Origin: Rhodobacter capsulatus
GTDB taxonomy: Bacteria > Pseudomonadota > Alphaproteobacteria > Rhodobacterales > Rhodobacteraceae
DNA length: 64,000 nt
Reading direction: 5' to 3'
NCBI RefSeq assembly: GCF_003254295.1
Contig: NZ_QKZO01000005.1
Location: forward strand, 248,001 to 312,000
Positions 8,945 to 17,331 of the stretch are shown piece after piece. Positions within the stretch are counted from its first letter, which is position 1, and the number at the start of each line of letters is the position of its first letter. Under the pieces are notes generated by a model that had not been told where the DNA came from, did no database searches, and saw only the letters and a list, made by a program, of their open reading frames with translations. The translations under genes were made by a program, and so were the position numbers.

Positions 8945-9880
8945 TCACCTTGGGGTCGAAGCGAGCACCGCTTCGACCCTTCTGTTTTTCTCGCGCCCCT
9001 CGGGCGTCAGGTTCGAGCTCCGCGGCGCAAGCCAGCCCGCCCCCTCGGCGCTCAGCTGCCCGGCAGGCACGCCCAGCTTCTCGATCAGCCGCTTGCGCAC
9101 CGCCGCGGCGCGATCCCGCGACAGCGCCACATTCGCGGCCAGCGCGCCGGAATTGTCGGTGTGACCGACCAGCGCGATCCGCGCCTCGGGCCGGGTCGCC
9201 AGATAATCGGCCAGCGCCGAAAGCGAGGCGAAATCGCCCTCGGCCAGTTGCGAGGCGCCGCTGGCAAAGACCAGATCGTCCAGCGCCACCTTGCCCGCGC
9301 GGTCGAGCGCCTTGGCCAGATCGGCGGCGGGGCTCTCGGGTTCCGGGCTGTGCTTCGGCGCGGCCAGATCATTGCCGGGCGTCGCCGGGGTGGTGTCCTC
9401 GGCCGTCATCGTCGTCAGATGCACGAAGCCCGATTCCGACGAGCGCGAGACCGTCAGCGCGATCCAGTCATTGCCGTTCTGCGCCGCCAGATAGCGGAAG
9501 TCGCCCAGATCGACATGCATCTCGGGTTCCGGGATCAGATCCAGCGCATAGCGGAAATCGAAGCCGCCGCAGGCATCGGTTTCGCATTGATACATCAGGA
9601 TATAGCCCGCCGCCGCGATCTGGTCGCGCAGCGGCGCCAGGATCTGCAGCGTCGTCTGCTGATTGCCGCGCAGCCGCCAGGCGGTGTCGGACCGCGCCCC
9701 TTCCAGCCCGCTGCGCGCCATCGTGTCATTGCGCCACGGCCCGATCGGCAGCCCGTAGGAGGTGGCGGCCCGGGCCCGCTCGGCCGAGATCGCGGCGCCT
9801 TGCGGCAGGGTCAGGGCCAGCGGATCGGCCTGCGCGGGCAGGGCGGCCAGAAAAAATGCTGCGCAGAAAAATCGTCTCAT
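8945..9880 (-). CDS. OmpA-family protein
   Basis: 311 residues. Signal peptide MRRFFCAAFFLAALPAQA, then an unassigned middle region with one probable disulfide pair (YQCETDACGG), and a C-terminal OmpA/MotB peptidoglycan-binding domain from about 205: DLVFASGASQLAEGDF, ALVGHTDNSG, LSRDRAAAVRKRL, and EGREKNRRVE. Likely exported to the periplasm or outer membrane and tied to peptidoglycan. Its ATG overlaps the stop of the upstream GNAT gene (ATGA at 9877-9880), so it is the third gene of a coupled operon. Confidence 0.85.
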   Translation of the reverse strand: MRRFFCAAFFLAALPAQADPLALTLPQGAAISAERARAATSYGLPIGPWRNDTMARSGLEGARSDTAWRLRGNQQTTLQILAPLRDQIAAAGYILMYQCETDACGGFDFRYALDLIPEPEMHVDLGDFRYLAAQNGNDWIALTVSRSSESGFVHLTTMTAEDTTPATPGNDLAAPKHSPEPESPAADLAKALDRAGKVALDDLVFASGASQLAEGDFASLSALADYLATRPEARIALVGHTDNSGALAANVALSRDRAAAVRKRLIEKLGVPAGQLSAEGAGWLAPRSSNLTPEGREKNRRVEAVLASTPR

Positions 9881-10590
9881 CTCCGGGCCTCGCGGCGGTA
9901 ATGATAGGCGCAGACGGGCTGCATCCCAAGGTCGCGATAAAGCGCCAGCGCCGCGGTGTTTGCCCGGGTGACGACAAGGCTCATGCGCTCGGCGCCCTCG
10001 GTCTCGGCCCAGCGGCAGGCCTCGGCCAGGATCGCGCGGGCGAGACCCAGGCGACGAAATTCTGGCGCGACAACAAGCGCATGCAGCATCGCGGTGCGGC
10101 TGTGGATGGCGACAAAGGCCGCCCCGGCGGCGCGGTCGCGGCTGCGGCCAAGGACGGCGGCTTTCGGCGTGCGCGCGCGGTCGAAGATCGCCTGCCGCGC
10201 CGGGCCGATGCCGTTTTCGGCCCAGATCTCGCGCGCGATGGCCAAGGGCGGCCAATGCGCAAAGGCGGTGACGGGCGGCACCTCGCGGGGCAGGGCGGCC
10301 AGATCGGCCGTCAGGATCACCACCGGATCGAAGGCCTCGAAGCCGCGGTCTGCCAGCGCGGCATCAAGGGCGTCCTCGCCGGGGCGCAGCATGAATTTCG
10401 GGTCTTGCCCAAGATCTCGCTGCGCAGCGATGGCGGCCGCGATGTCGGCGGTTTCAAACCGTTCGATCAGGCTGGCCGCACTGACCCGAGAGCCGCCGCC
10501 CCGGCCTTCGCGGATCAGGAAACCGCCTGCCTGCCGGACCGAGGCGGCGGGCCAGGTGGCGTCGATCACCTCGAACAGCGGATCGCTCAT
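9877..10590 (-). CDS. GNAT-family acetyltransferase
   Basis: 237 residues. The C-terminal half carries the acetyl-CoA site LHALVVAPEFRRLGLARAIL and the terminal RANTAALALYRDLGMQPVCAYHYRR that define GNAT N-acetyltransferases. The N-terminal half is a poorly conserved GNAT-like half, giving a two-lobed protein. Start ATG at 10588-10590 overlaps the stop of the upstream gene by four bases (ATGA), and its own stop overlaps the next start. Substrate unknown. Confidence 0.83.
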   Translation of the reverse strand: MSDPLFEVIDATWPAASVRQAGGFLIREGRGGGSRVSAASLIERFETADIAAAIAAQRDLGQDPKFMLRPGEDALDAALADRGFEAFDPVVILTADLAALPREVPPVTAFAHWPPLAIAREIWAENGIGPARQAIFDRARTPKAAVLGRSRDRAAGAAFVAIHSRTAMLHALVVAPEFRRLGLARAILAEACRWAETEGAERMSLVVTRANTAALALYRDLGMQPVCAYHYRREARR

Positions 10591-11315
10591 CGACCCTCCG
10601 GGAAGGCGGCCTGCAGCGCGGCAAAGGCGGCCTGCAGCGCCGCGGGATCGGTCGCGCGGACGACAAGGTTGGTGCCATATTGCCCTTCGGTGACGAAGGG
10701 ATAGGAGCCGAAGGACACGGCCGGATGCGCTGCGGCCAGATCGCGCAGCGCATCGGCGATGGCGGCTTCGGCCACCATCATCTGCCAGTTGCGCGACAAC
10801 AGCGGCTGCCCGCCCGAAAGCCGCGGCAAAAGTCCCGCCACCATCGCCTGAAAGATGTTCGGCACCCCCGCCATGACGTGGCAATTCGCAAGGCTGAAGC
10901 CGGGGGCGCCCGAGACCGGATTGTCGATCAGGCGGGCGCCTTCGGGAATGCGGGCCATGCGCAGCCGGGCCGCGGTGAACTCCACCCCGCGGGCGGCGTA
11001 ATGGGCGGCCAAAATCGCCCGGGCATCTTCGCGCACGCCGATGCTTCGCCCGAAGGCTTCGGCCACGGCCTCGGCGGTGATGTCGTCATGCGTCGGCCCG
11101 ATGCCTCCGCTGGTGAACAGATGCTCATGCGCCCCGGAAAGCTCGCGCACCGCGGCGACGATGGTCGGGTGATCGTCGGAAATCACCCGGATCTGCCGCA
11201 GATCGAAGCCCGCCTTGACCAGTTCGCCTGCCAGATGATGGGCGTTCCCCTCGCGGGTGCGGCCGGTCAGGATCTCGTCGCCAATGATCAGGATCGCGCA
11301 GCTGGGATTGGGCAT
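10587..11315 (-). CDS. Competence/damage-inducible protein A domain (molybdopterin-binding fold)
   Basis: 242 residues, first gene of a coupled three-gene set. The N-terminal MoCF-type domain shows AILIIGDEILTGRTREGNAHHLAGELVKAG and LFTSGGIGPTHDDITAEAVAEAF, the nucleotide/pterin-binding motifs shared by MogA and the N-terminal domain of CinA. The C-terminal deamidase domain of full-length CinA is absent, so this is the short stand-alone form. A strong AAGGAGGA ribosome site precedes the ATG at 11313-11315. Family members hydrolyse pyrophosphate bonds; the exact role here is unknown. Confidence 0.85.
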   Translation of the reverse strand: MPNPSCAILIIGDEILTGRTREGNAHHLAGELVKAGFDLRQIRVISDDHPTIVAAVRELSGAHEHLFTSGGIGPTHDDITAEAVAEAFGRSIGVREDARAILAAHYAARGVEFTAARLRMARIPEGARLIDNPVSGAPGFSLANCHVMAGVPNIFQAMVAGLLPRLSGGQPLLSRNWQMMVAEAAIADALRDLAAAHPAVSFGSYPFVTEGQYGTNLVVRATDPAALQAAFAALQAAFPEGR

Positions 11316-11426
11316 GGGGCTCCTCCTTGGCCACGGTATAAGGGGCTGCGGCCTTGCGGAAAAGCCCGGGTCTGGCCAAGCCGCGTATTTGTGACTATCT
11401 AGGGGCCAGCGAACAGGAGAGTGCCC

Positions 11427-12236
11427 GTGAACGACGCAAGACCCCGCCTGACCAGGGATGGCATCCGCATTTACGACCGTGCCGATTTCGCGGGAATGCA
11501 GGCGGCCGGGAAGATCGCGTCGCAGATCCTGGACGAGGTCGCGCCGCTGGTGGTGCCGGGGGTGACGACCGGGGCGCTGGATGATTTCATCCGCAACCGG
11601 GTGACGGAGCTGGGCGCCGTTTCGGCGACGATCGGCTATCGCGGTTACAAGCATGCCTCCTGCATTTCGGTGAACCATGTGGTGTGCCACGGCATCCCGG
11701 GGGCCAAGGTGCTGACCGATGGCGACATCCTGAACATCGACGTGACGGTGATTCTGGACGGCTGGTTCGGCGACACTTCGCGCATGTATGTGGCGGGCAC
11801 CTTGACCCGCAAGGCCGAGCGGCTGATTCAGGTCACCCATGACGCGCTGATGCTGGGGATCGAGCAGGTGAAGCCGGGCAACACCTTTGGCGACATCGGT
11901 TATGCGATCCAGGCCTATGTCGAGGCGCAGCGGATGAGCGTCGTGCGCGATTTCTGCGGTCACGGGCTGGGCCGGGTGTTCCACGCGCCGCCGAACGTGC
12001 TGCATTACGGCCGCAAGGGTGCGGGCGCGGTGCTGGAGGAAGGCATGCTCTTCACCATCGAGCCGATGGTGAACCTGGGCCGCCCGGAAACCAAGGTGCT
12101 GTCGGATGACTGGACCGCGGTCACCCGCGACAAGTCGCTCTCGGCGCAGTTCGAACATTCGGTGGGCGTGACCGCCGACGGCTGCGAGATCTTTACCCTC
12201 AGCCCGGCGAACCGGTTCCACCCGACCTGGGGCTGA
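11427..12236 (+). CDS. map: Methionine aminopeptidase, type I
   Basis: Removes the initiator methionine from nascent proteins. 269 residues from the GTG at 11427, chosen over the in-frame GTG at 11421 because AGGAGA at 11414-11419 is too close to the latter. The metal ligands are visible: NIDVTVILDGWFGDTSRMY (two Asp), DFCGHGLGR (His), FTIEPMV (Glu) and QFEHSVGVT (Glu). The conserved VCHGIPG holds the substrate His. It is divergent from the cinA-type operon. Confidence 0.95.
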   Translation: MNDARPRLTRDGIRIYDRADFAGMQAAGKIASQILDEVAPLVVPGVTTGALDDFIRNRVTELGAVSATIGYRGYKHASCISVNHVVCHGIPGAKVLTDGDILNIDVTVILDGWFGDTSRMYVAGTLTRKAERLIQVTHDALMLGIEQVKPGNTFGDIGYAIQAYVEAQRMSVVRDFCGHGLGRVFHAPPNVLHYGRKGAGAVLEEGMLFTIEPMVNLGRPETKVLSDDWTAVTRDKSLSAQFEHSVGVTADGCEIFTLSPANRFHPTWG

Positions 12237-12261
12237 GACGGCGTCGCGCTTGTGACGGGCC

Positions 12262-12325
12262 GGAGAGGGGGGCGCTGCCCCCGCTGCTGCGCAGCCCCCC
12301 GGGATATTTTGCCCAAGGTGAAACG
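12262..12325 (+). repeat. Intergenic hairpin plus GGGATATTTTGCCCAAGGTGAAA element
   Basis: A stem of GGGGGGC with GCCCCCC (about 12277-12300) is followed by GGGATATTTTGCCC and AAGGTGAAAC. It closes the map gene and faces the end of the convergent ligase gene, as expected for a terminator-like element. It is the cleanest copy of the dispersed family. Confidence 0.6.
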
Positions 12326-12333
12326 GGGGCGGG

Positions 12334-13554
12334 TCAGTCGTATTTGCGCAGATCCTCGATCACCTTGCCGTCATTGGGCAGGCTGCCCGGGGCGACAAGC
12401 TCGATCGTGGCCTTGAGTTTCAGCGCCGCGACCACGCCCGCGGCGTAGTGCTCGGGGTCGCAGGCCTCGGTTTCGATCCGCACCGTCATTGCATCCATCT
12501 CGCCCTCGCGGGTGGCGATGACGCGGGCGCGGGTGACCTCGGGATGGGCGGCGACGAAGGCCGCGACCTGTTCGGGGCGCACGAACATGCCCTTGATCTT
12601 CGTCGTCTGATCGGCGCGGCCCATCCAGCCCTTGATGCGCAGATTGCTGCGCCCGCAGGGCGAGACCCCGGGTAGCACGGCGCTGAGATCGCCGGTGGCA
12701 AAGCGGATCAGCGGGTAATCGGGGTTGAGCGTGGTGACGACGACTTCGCCCACCTCGCCGTCGGGGACCGGATCGCCGGTGCCGGGGCGGACGATTTCGA
12801 CGATCACGCCCTCGTCGACGATCATCCCCTCCAGCGCCGGGGTTTCATAGGCGATGTTGCCCAGATCGGCGGTGGCGTAGCATTGCAGGCAGGCGATGCC
12901 GCGCTCGGCATATTCCTTGCGCAGGCTCGGGAACAGCGCGCCCCCGCCGACCACGGCGCGGCTGATCGTCAGCGGCTCGTTCATTTCGGCCGCCTTGTCG
13001 AGGATGACCTTGAGGTAATCGGGCGTGCCTGCGTAAACCGTCGTGCCGATATCGACGGCGGCGCGGACCTGCAGCTCGGTCTGGCCGGTGCCCGCGGGCA
13101 GGACGGCGGCGCCGACGGCCCGGGCGCCGGATTCGAAGATCATCCCGGCCGGTGTCAGGTGATAGCCGAAGCAGTTCTGCACGATGTCGCCGGGGCCGAC
13201 GCCCGCCGCATGCAGGAAGCGCCCCATCCGCCACCAGTCGGCCGAGGTTTCGCCCGGTTCATAGATCGGGCCGGGGCTTTGGAAGATATGCGCGAAGCCG
13301 CGCGCGGTGCGCGGCGTCATGCCGCCGAAAGGGGGGGATGTCTTCTGCGCGCGGCTCAGGTCGGATTTGCGCAGCACCGGCAGTTTCGCCAACGCCTCGC
13401 GCGAGGTGATCGTGGCCGCATCGACGCCGCCCAGATGCGCCGCCAGCCCCGGCGCCGAGAGCGCCCGTGCCACCGCCTGCGGCAGATCGCGGGTCAAGGC
13501 AGCGGCGCGTTCATCGGCGGAACGGGTTTCCAGAACGTCGTAATAGCGGCTCAT
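12334..13554 (-). CDS. PaaK-like acyl/aryl-CoA ligase lacking the usual P-loop
   Basis: 406 residues, close to phenylacetate-CoA ligase. Late motifs are kept: YAGTPDYLKVIL, GGGALFPSLRKEYAERG, YPLIRFATGDLSAVLPG and GRADQTTKIKGMFVRPEQV with the hinge and catalytic region. The early phosphate-binding loop SSGTTGKP is replaced by FQSPGPIYEPG at 91-101. It lies 80 bases downstream of livF on the same strand, as the last gene of the transporter cluster, and would activate the imported acid, perhaps aromatic. It may have its own promoter overlapping the livF end. Confidence 0.75.
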   Translation of the reverse strand: MSRYYDVLETRSADERAAALTRDLPQAVARALSAPGLAAHLGGVDAATITSREALAKLPVLRKSDLSRAQKTSPPFGGMTPRTARGFAHIFQSPGPIYEPGETSADWWRMGRFLHAAGVGPGDIVQNCFGYHLTPAGMIFESGARAVGAAVLPAGTGQTELQVRAAVDIGTTVYAGTPDYLKVILDKAAEMNEPLTISRAVVGGGALFPSLRKEYAERGIACLQCYATADLGNIAYETPALEGMIVDEGVIVEIVRPGTGDPVPDGEVGEVVVTTLNPDYPLIRFATGDLSAVLPGVSPCGRSNLRIKGWMGRADQTTKIKGMFVRPEQVAAFVAAHPEVTRARVIATREGEMDAMTVRIETEACDPEHYAAGVVAALKLKATIELVAPGSLPNDGKVIEDLRKYD

Positions 13555-13600
13555 CGCGGCGCCTTTCTGCGGCTTGTCCGAGGATTGCTGCGATGCAGAA

Positions 13601-13612
13601 TGCTGCGCAGCA
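13601..13612. promoter_or_regulatory. TGC-rich palindrome upstream of the PaaK-like gene
   Basis: A perfect 12-base palindrome TGCTGCGCAGCA sits in a longer run of TGC/GCA repeats (13586-13618) about 47 bases before the ligase start. A TTGACA box lies just upstream at 13633-13638, read on the minus strand. The layout fits an operator downstream of a -35 box. No regulator is identified. Confidence 0.35.
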
Positions 13613-13634
13613 AATGTTGCAAATCAGGGGGTTG

Positions 13635-14456
13635 TCAAGCAAGCCAGCGCTTGCGGCGGCGGTAGGAACGCACGTCGCGGAAGCTTTTGCGGCCGTCATC
13701 CGACATGCCCAGATAGAATTCCTTCACATCCGGGTTTTCGCGCAGTTGCGCCGCCGGGCCATCCATCACCACGCGGCCGCTTTCGAGGATATAGCCGTAA
13801 TGCGCATAGCGCAGCGCGACGTTGGTGTTCTGCTCGGCCAGAAGGAAGGTCACGCCCTCGCCCTCGTTCACCGCCTTGACGATTTCAAAGATCTGCTCGA
13901 CCAGCTGCGGCGCCAGCCCCATCGAGGGTTCGTCGAGAAGGATCGTTTCCGGCCGCGACATCAGCGCCCGGCCCATCGCCACCATCTGTTGCTCGCCGCC
14001 CGAGGTGTAGCCCGCCTGCGATTTGCGACGTTCCTTCAGGCGGGGAAAATAGGTGTAGACCATCTCCAGATCGCGCGCGATCGCCGCCCGTCCATCCTTG
14101 CGGGTATAGGCGCCGGTGAGCAGGTTTTCCTCGACCGTCAGATGTTCGAAGCAATGCCGCCCCTCCATCACCTGGATGACGCCCTTGCGCACCAGATCGG
14201 CGGGGGACATGTCCTGCACCCGCTCGCCGCGATAAAGGATCGACCCCTTCGTCACCTCGCCGCGTTCGGAGTGCAGCAGGTTCGAGATCGCTTTCAGCGT
14301 CGTCGTCTTGCCCGCGCCATTGCCGCCCAGAAGCGCGGTGATCCCGCCCTTGGGCACCGACAGGCTGACGCCCTTCAGCACAAGGATGACGTGGTTGTAG
14401 ATCACCTCGATGTTGTTCACTTCAAGGAGCGTCTCGGTTTTGGCGGCATCGAACAT
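13635..14456 (-). CDS. livF: Branched-chain-type ABC importer ATPase (LivF)
   Basis: 273 residues. Walker A GGNGAGKTTTLK, signature TSGGEQQM, Walker B TILLDEPSMGLAP and the H-loop region LAEQNTN mark the LivF ATPase. The in-frame ATG at 14462 sits directly on its GGAGG, so the ATG at 14456 with six-base spacing is the better start. The C terminus has a basic tail (RSYRRRKRW) not usual for E. coli LivF. With livG it should energise the LivH-LivM channel. Confidence 0.93.
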   Translation of the reverse strand: MFDAAKTETLLEVNNIEVIYNHVILVLKGVSLSVPKGGITALLGGNGAGKTTTLKAISNLLHSERGEVTKGSILYRGERVQDMSPADLVRKGVIQVMEGRHCFEHLTVEENLLTGAYTRKDGRAAIARDLEMVYTYFPRLKERRKSQAGYTSGGEQQMVAMGRALMSRPETILLDEPSMGLAPQLVEQIFEIVKAVNEGEGVTFLLAEQNTNVALRYAHYGYILESGRVVMDGPAAQLRENPDVKEFYLGMSDDGRKSFRDVRSYRRRKRWLA

Positions 14457-14505
14457 GGTCATCCTCCGGGGCGAAATCCCCCGGCCCGAAGGCCGGGGGC
14501 GGGAC

Positions 14506-15792
14506 TTACTTGCAGCGCTCGGCGATGCCGGATTCCTTGGCGAAAGCGGCCGAGTCTTCGGCGATCAGCGGATCGAGCACTTCGGCATCGGCCGCGATCC
14601 ACTCCGAGACGGCGGACCATTTCTTCGCCGAGGCGTCCCATTGCAGGATCATCGCCGTGCCCGGGCCGCCGTGATCGGCGCAGCTGGCGGCGATCGGCTG
14701 GGCAAAGCCCGGCAGGCCAAGATCGGTCAGACGCGCCTCGGTCAGGTTCAGGCTCTCGAAGCCGTCACGCACCTCCTCGGGTGTCACCGCCGCCTTGCCG
14801 GTCTTTTCCTGCGCGGTGCGGATCGCCTCGGAGATGATCATCGCCGCATACATCCCGCGCGAGTAAAGCACGGTGCCCAGCTGATCGCCCGCGCCCGCGG
14901 CCTTGCCCGCGTCGAAGACATGCTTCTTCAGATCGGCATAGATCGGATACTCGGCGCCGACGCCGTGGAAGCTGATCGACTTGTAGCCGTTCGCCCCCGC
15001 GCCCGCCGGGCCGACATCGTTTTCAGAGCCCGACCACCAGATCCCCATCATGTGATCCATCGGGAACTTGATGTTCACCGCTTCCTGAATCGCGACCTGG
15101 TTCATCACGCCCCAGCCATACATGATCACGTAATCGGGCTTTTCGCGGCGGATCTGCAGCCATTGCGATTTCTGCTCCTGCCCGGGCGGATCGACCGGCA
15201 GCAGCGTCAGGGTGAAGCCGTGCTTCTTCGCCAGCTCTGCCAGCGTGCGGATCGGCTCCTTGCCATAGGCGGAATTGTGATAAAGCAGCGTGATCTTCTT
15301 GCCGGTCAGATCGCCGCCCTGCTCCGCCATCATGTATTTCACCGCGACCGAGGCGCCGTCCCAGTAGTTGGCCGGATAGTTGAACACCCATTCGAACACC
15401 GCGCCATTGGCGGCCGAGGTGCGGCCATAGCCCGGGGTGTACAGCACGTGCTTGTCGGCCGTGACCTTCGGGATCAGCTGATAGGTGATCCCGGTCGAAA
15501 GCGGGTTATAGGCCAGAGCCGCCTGGCCCTTGGTGCTTTCATAGCATTCGACGCCCTTTTCGGTGTTGTAGGCGGTCTCGCATTCCGGCACCGCCACCTT
15601 TTCGCCGCCGATGCCGCCGTCGCGTTCATTCAGAAGCGTGAAGTAATCGGCGAAGCCATCGGCATAGGGGATGCCGTTCGCGGCATAGGAGCCGGTGCGA
15701 TAGCTCAGGTTCGGCACCGTCAGATCGGCCAGCGCGGGGCCGGTCGTGGCCAGCATGGCCGCCGCCGCAAGGGCTGCAAAGCTCTTTTTCAT
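14506..15792 (-). CDS. ABC importer periplasmic substrate-binding protein
   Basis: 428 residues, longer than E. coli LivJ (about 370). A signal peptide MKKSFAALAAAAMLATTGPALA is followed by a type I periplasmic-binding fold of the Leu/Ile/Val family. It lies between livF and livM in the operon, 64 bases downstream of livM. This long binding-protein type is the one I know from liv loci flanked by CoA ligases, where the ligand is an organic acid rather than an amino acid; the ligand here is not determined. Confidence 0.9.
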   Translation of the reverse strand: MKKSFAALAAAAMLATTGPALADLTVPNLSYRTGSYAANGIPYADGFADYFTLLNERDGGIGGEKVAVPECETAYNTEKGVECYESTKGQAALAYNPLSTGITYQLIPKVTADKHVLYTPGYGRTSAANGAVFEWVFNYPANYWDGASVAVKYMMAEQGGDLTGKKITLLYHNSAYGKEPIRTLAELAKKHGFTLTLLPVDPPGQEQKSQWLQIRREKPDYVIMYGWGVMNQVAIQEAVNIKFPMDHMMGIWWSGSENDVGPAGAGANGYKSISFHGVGAEYPIYADLKKHVFDAGKAAGAGDQLGTVLYSRGMYAAMIISEAIRTAQEKTGKAAVTPEEVRDGFESLNLTEARLTDLGLPGFAQPIAASCADHGGPGTAMILQWDASAKKWSAVSEWIAADAEVLDPLIAEDSAAFAKESGIAERCK

Positions 15793-15856
15793 ACGTCTCT
15801 CCTCCCAGTAACGTATTGATTTTTCGTGGCCGGTTGCCCGGGTCTTTCCCGGCCCC

Positions 15857-16933
15857 TCAATGCGGGAAGGGCCAAAGTCTCAGTTTTTCCTTGGCGATGC
15901 GCCAGATCTGCGCCAGCCCGTGCGGCTCGACGATCAGGAAGACCACGATCAGCGCGCCGACGATCATCAGTTCCAGATGCGCGGCGACATCGGTCGGCCA
16001 GCCGAGGCCGCCGACCAGCACGTTTTTCAAAAACACCGGCAGCAGCACCAGGAAGGCCGCCCCGGCGAAGGAGCCGAAGATCGAGCCGAGCCCGCCGATG
16101 ATCACCATGAAGAGGACGAGGAACGATTTGTTGATCCCGAAGGCCTCGCCCACCTCGGCCGCACCAAGATAGACCGAGAACAGCAGCGCTCCGGCGATGC
16201 CGATGAAGAAGGACGAGACGGCAAAGGCGGTGACCTTGGCCGAGAGCGGGTTGACCCCGATGATCTCGGCGGCGATGTCCATGTCTCGAATGGCCATCCA
16301 TTTGCGCCCGACCGTGCCGCGCGTCAGATTGCGCGCCATCAGGGCGACAAGTGTCAGGATGACGAGACAGAACAGGTATTTTGCCGCCGCGCTTGTCTGG
16401 GCCCCGGTGATGAAGATGCCGAACATGGTGCGGTCGGGCGCGGTGATCTGGCCGGACGCGGAATAGTTGTAAAACCACGGCACCTTGTTGAAGAGCCAGA
16501 CCAGAAAGAACTGCGCGGCCAGCGTCGCGACGGCGAGGTAGAAGCCCTTGATCCGCAAGGACGGCAGGCCGAACAGCACGCCGACGCAGGCGGTGATGCC
16601 GCCCGCCAGGATGACATGCAGGAAGATCGGCACCTCGGGGAAGGCGGTCATCAGCTTGTAGACCGCATAGGCGCCCACCGCCATGAAGCCGCCGGTGCCA
16701 AGGCTGACCTGCCCGGCATAGCCGACAAGGATGTTGAGCCCGATCGCCGCGATCGCATAGATCAGGAACGGCACGAAGACCGCATTCGCCCAGTAATCGT
16801 CGATGACGAAGGGAACGACGCCGTAAGCCACGGCCAGGGCTGCGAAATAGCCCATTCGGTCCAGACGGATCGGAAACGTCTGGCTGTCGGCGCGGTAGCT
16901 TGTCTTGAAATCGCCTGCTTCGCGGTAGAACAT
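15857..16933 (-). CDS. livM: Branched-chain-type ABC importer permease (LivM)
   Basis: 358 residues, about 9 hydrophobic segments in the inner membrane. Conserved features are GLNILVGYAGQVSLGTGGFMAVGAYA and LPSLRIKGFYLAVATLAAQF, and near the C terminus VIIGGLGSIFGSFAGAAFLVLLP. The ATG at 16931-16933 with GGGGAGG just upstream fixes the start; the longer upstream frame is a continuation without support. Confidence 0.93.
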   Translation of the reverse strand: MFYREAGDFKTSYRADSQTFPIRLDRMGYFAALAVAYGVVPFVIDDYWANAVFVPFLIYAIAAIGLNILVGYAGQVSLGTGGFMAVGAYAVYKLMTAFPEVPIFLHVILAGGITACVGVLFGLPSLRIKGFYLAVATLAAQFFLVWLFNKVPWFYNYSASGQITAPDRTMFGIFITGAQTSAAAKYLFCLVILTLVALMARNLTRGTVGRKWMAIRDMDIAAEIIGVNPLSAKVTAFAVSSFFIGIAGALLFSVYLGAAEVGEAFGINKSFLVLFMVIIGGLGSIFGSFAGAAFLVLLPVFLKNVLVGGLGWPTDVAAHLELMIVGALIVVFLIVEPHGLAQIWRIAKEKLRLWPFPH

Positions 16934-16982
16934 CAGAGCCTCCCCCCGGCGATGGTGCGGGGAAGGCTGCTGTCTGCCCCCG

Positions 16983-17168
16983 TCAGATGTCGCGGCGCAC
17001 GCGCATCCAGGACCAGAGGCCGGCCCCGGCCCCGAAGGCCGCAAGGATCATGTTGATGGTGCGGGTCGAGGTCGGCTCGTCCGGCGGTGCGGCCAGCGCG
17101 ATCCAGCCGAAGGTCAGGGCAGAGGCCCAGCCGATGGTGAAGGCGACGGAACAGGCTTTTCTGGTCAT
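16983..17168 (-). CDS. Small membrane protein inside the liv cluster
   Basis: 61 residues with two predicted membrane segments (about 5-25 and 40-55) separated by a PPDEPTSTRT loop, and a basic end WMRVRRDI. It sits between livH and livM on the same strand, 49 bases before livM. No recognised family. A G-rich stretch about 6 bases before the ATG could act as the ribosome site. It could be an accessory subunit or a non-functional frame; conservation across relatives would decide. Confidence 0.55.
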   Translation of the reverse strand: MTRKACSVAFTIGWASALTFGWIALAAPPDEPTSTRTINMILAAFGAGAGLWSWMRVRRDI

Positions 17169-17331
17169 CGATATGGGGCCCCCCGTCCCCGGGCGCCTCC
17201 TCAACCGCAAGGGGCGCGTGATGCAGTGCGTGTCCCCGGCAGGAATCATCCCAGCGCGCCGGATCGCTGACAGAATGTCGCACCTTGCCCCTCCATTCAA
17301 CCTTAATCTGCGTCAAAGTGTCCATTTTAGT

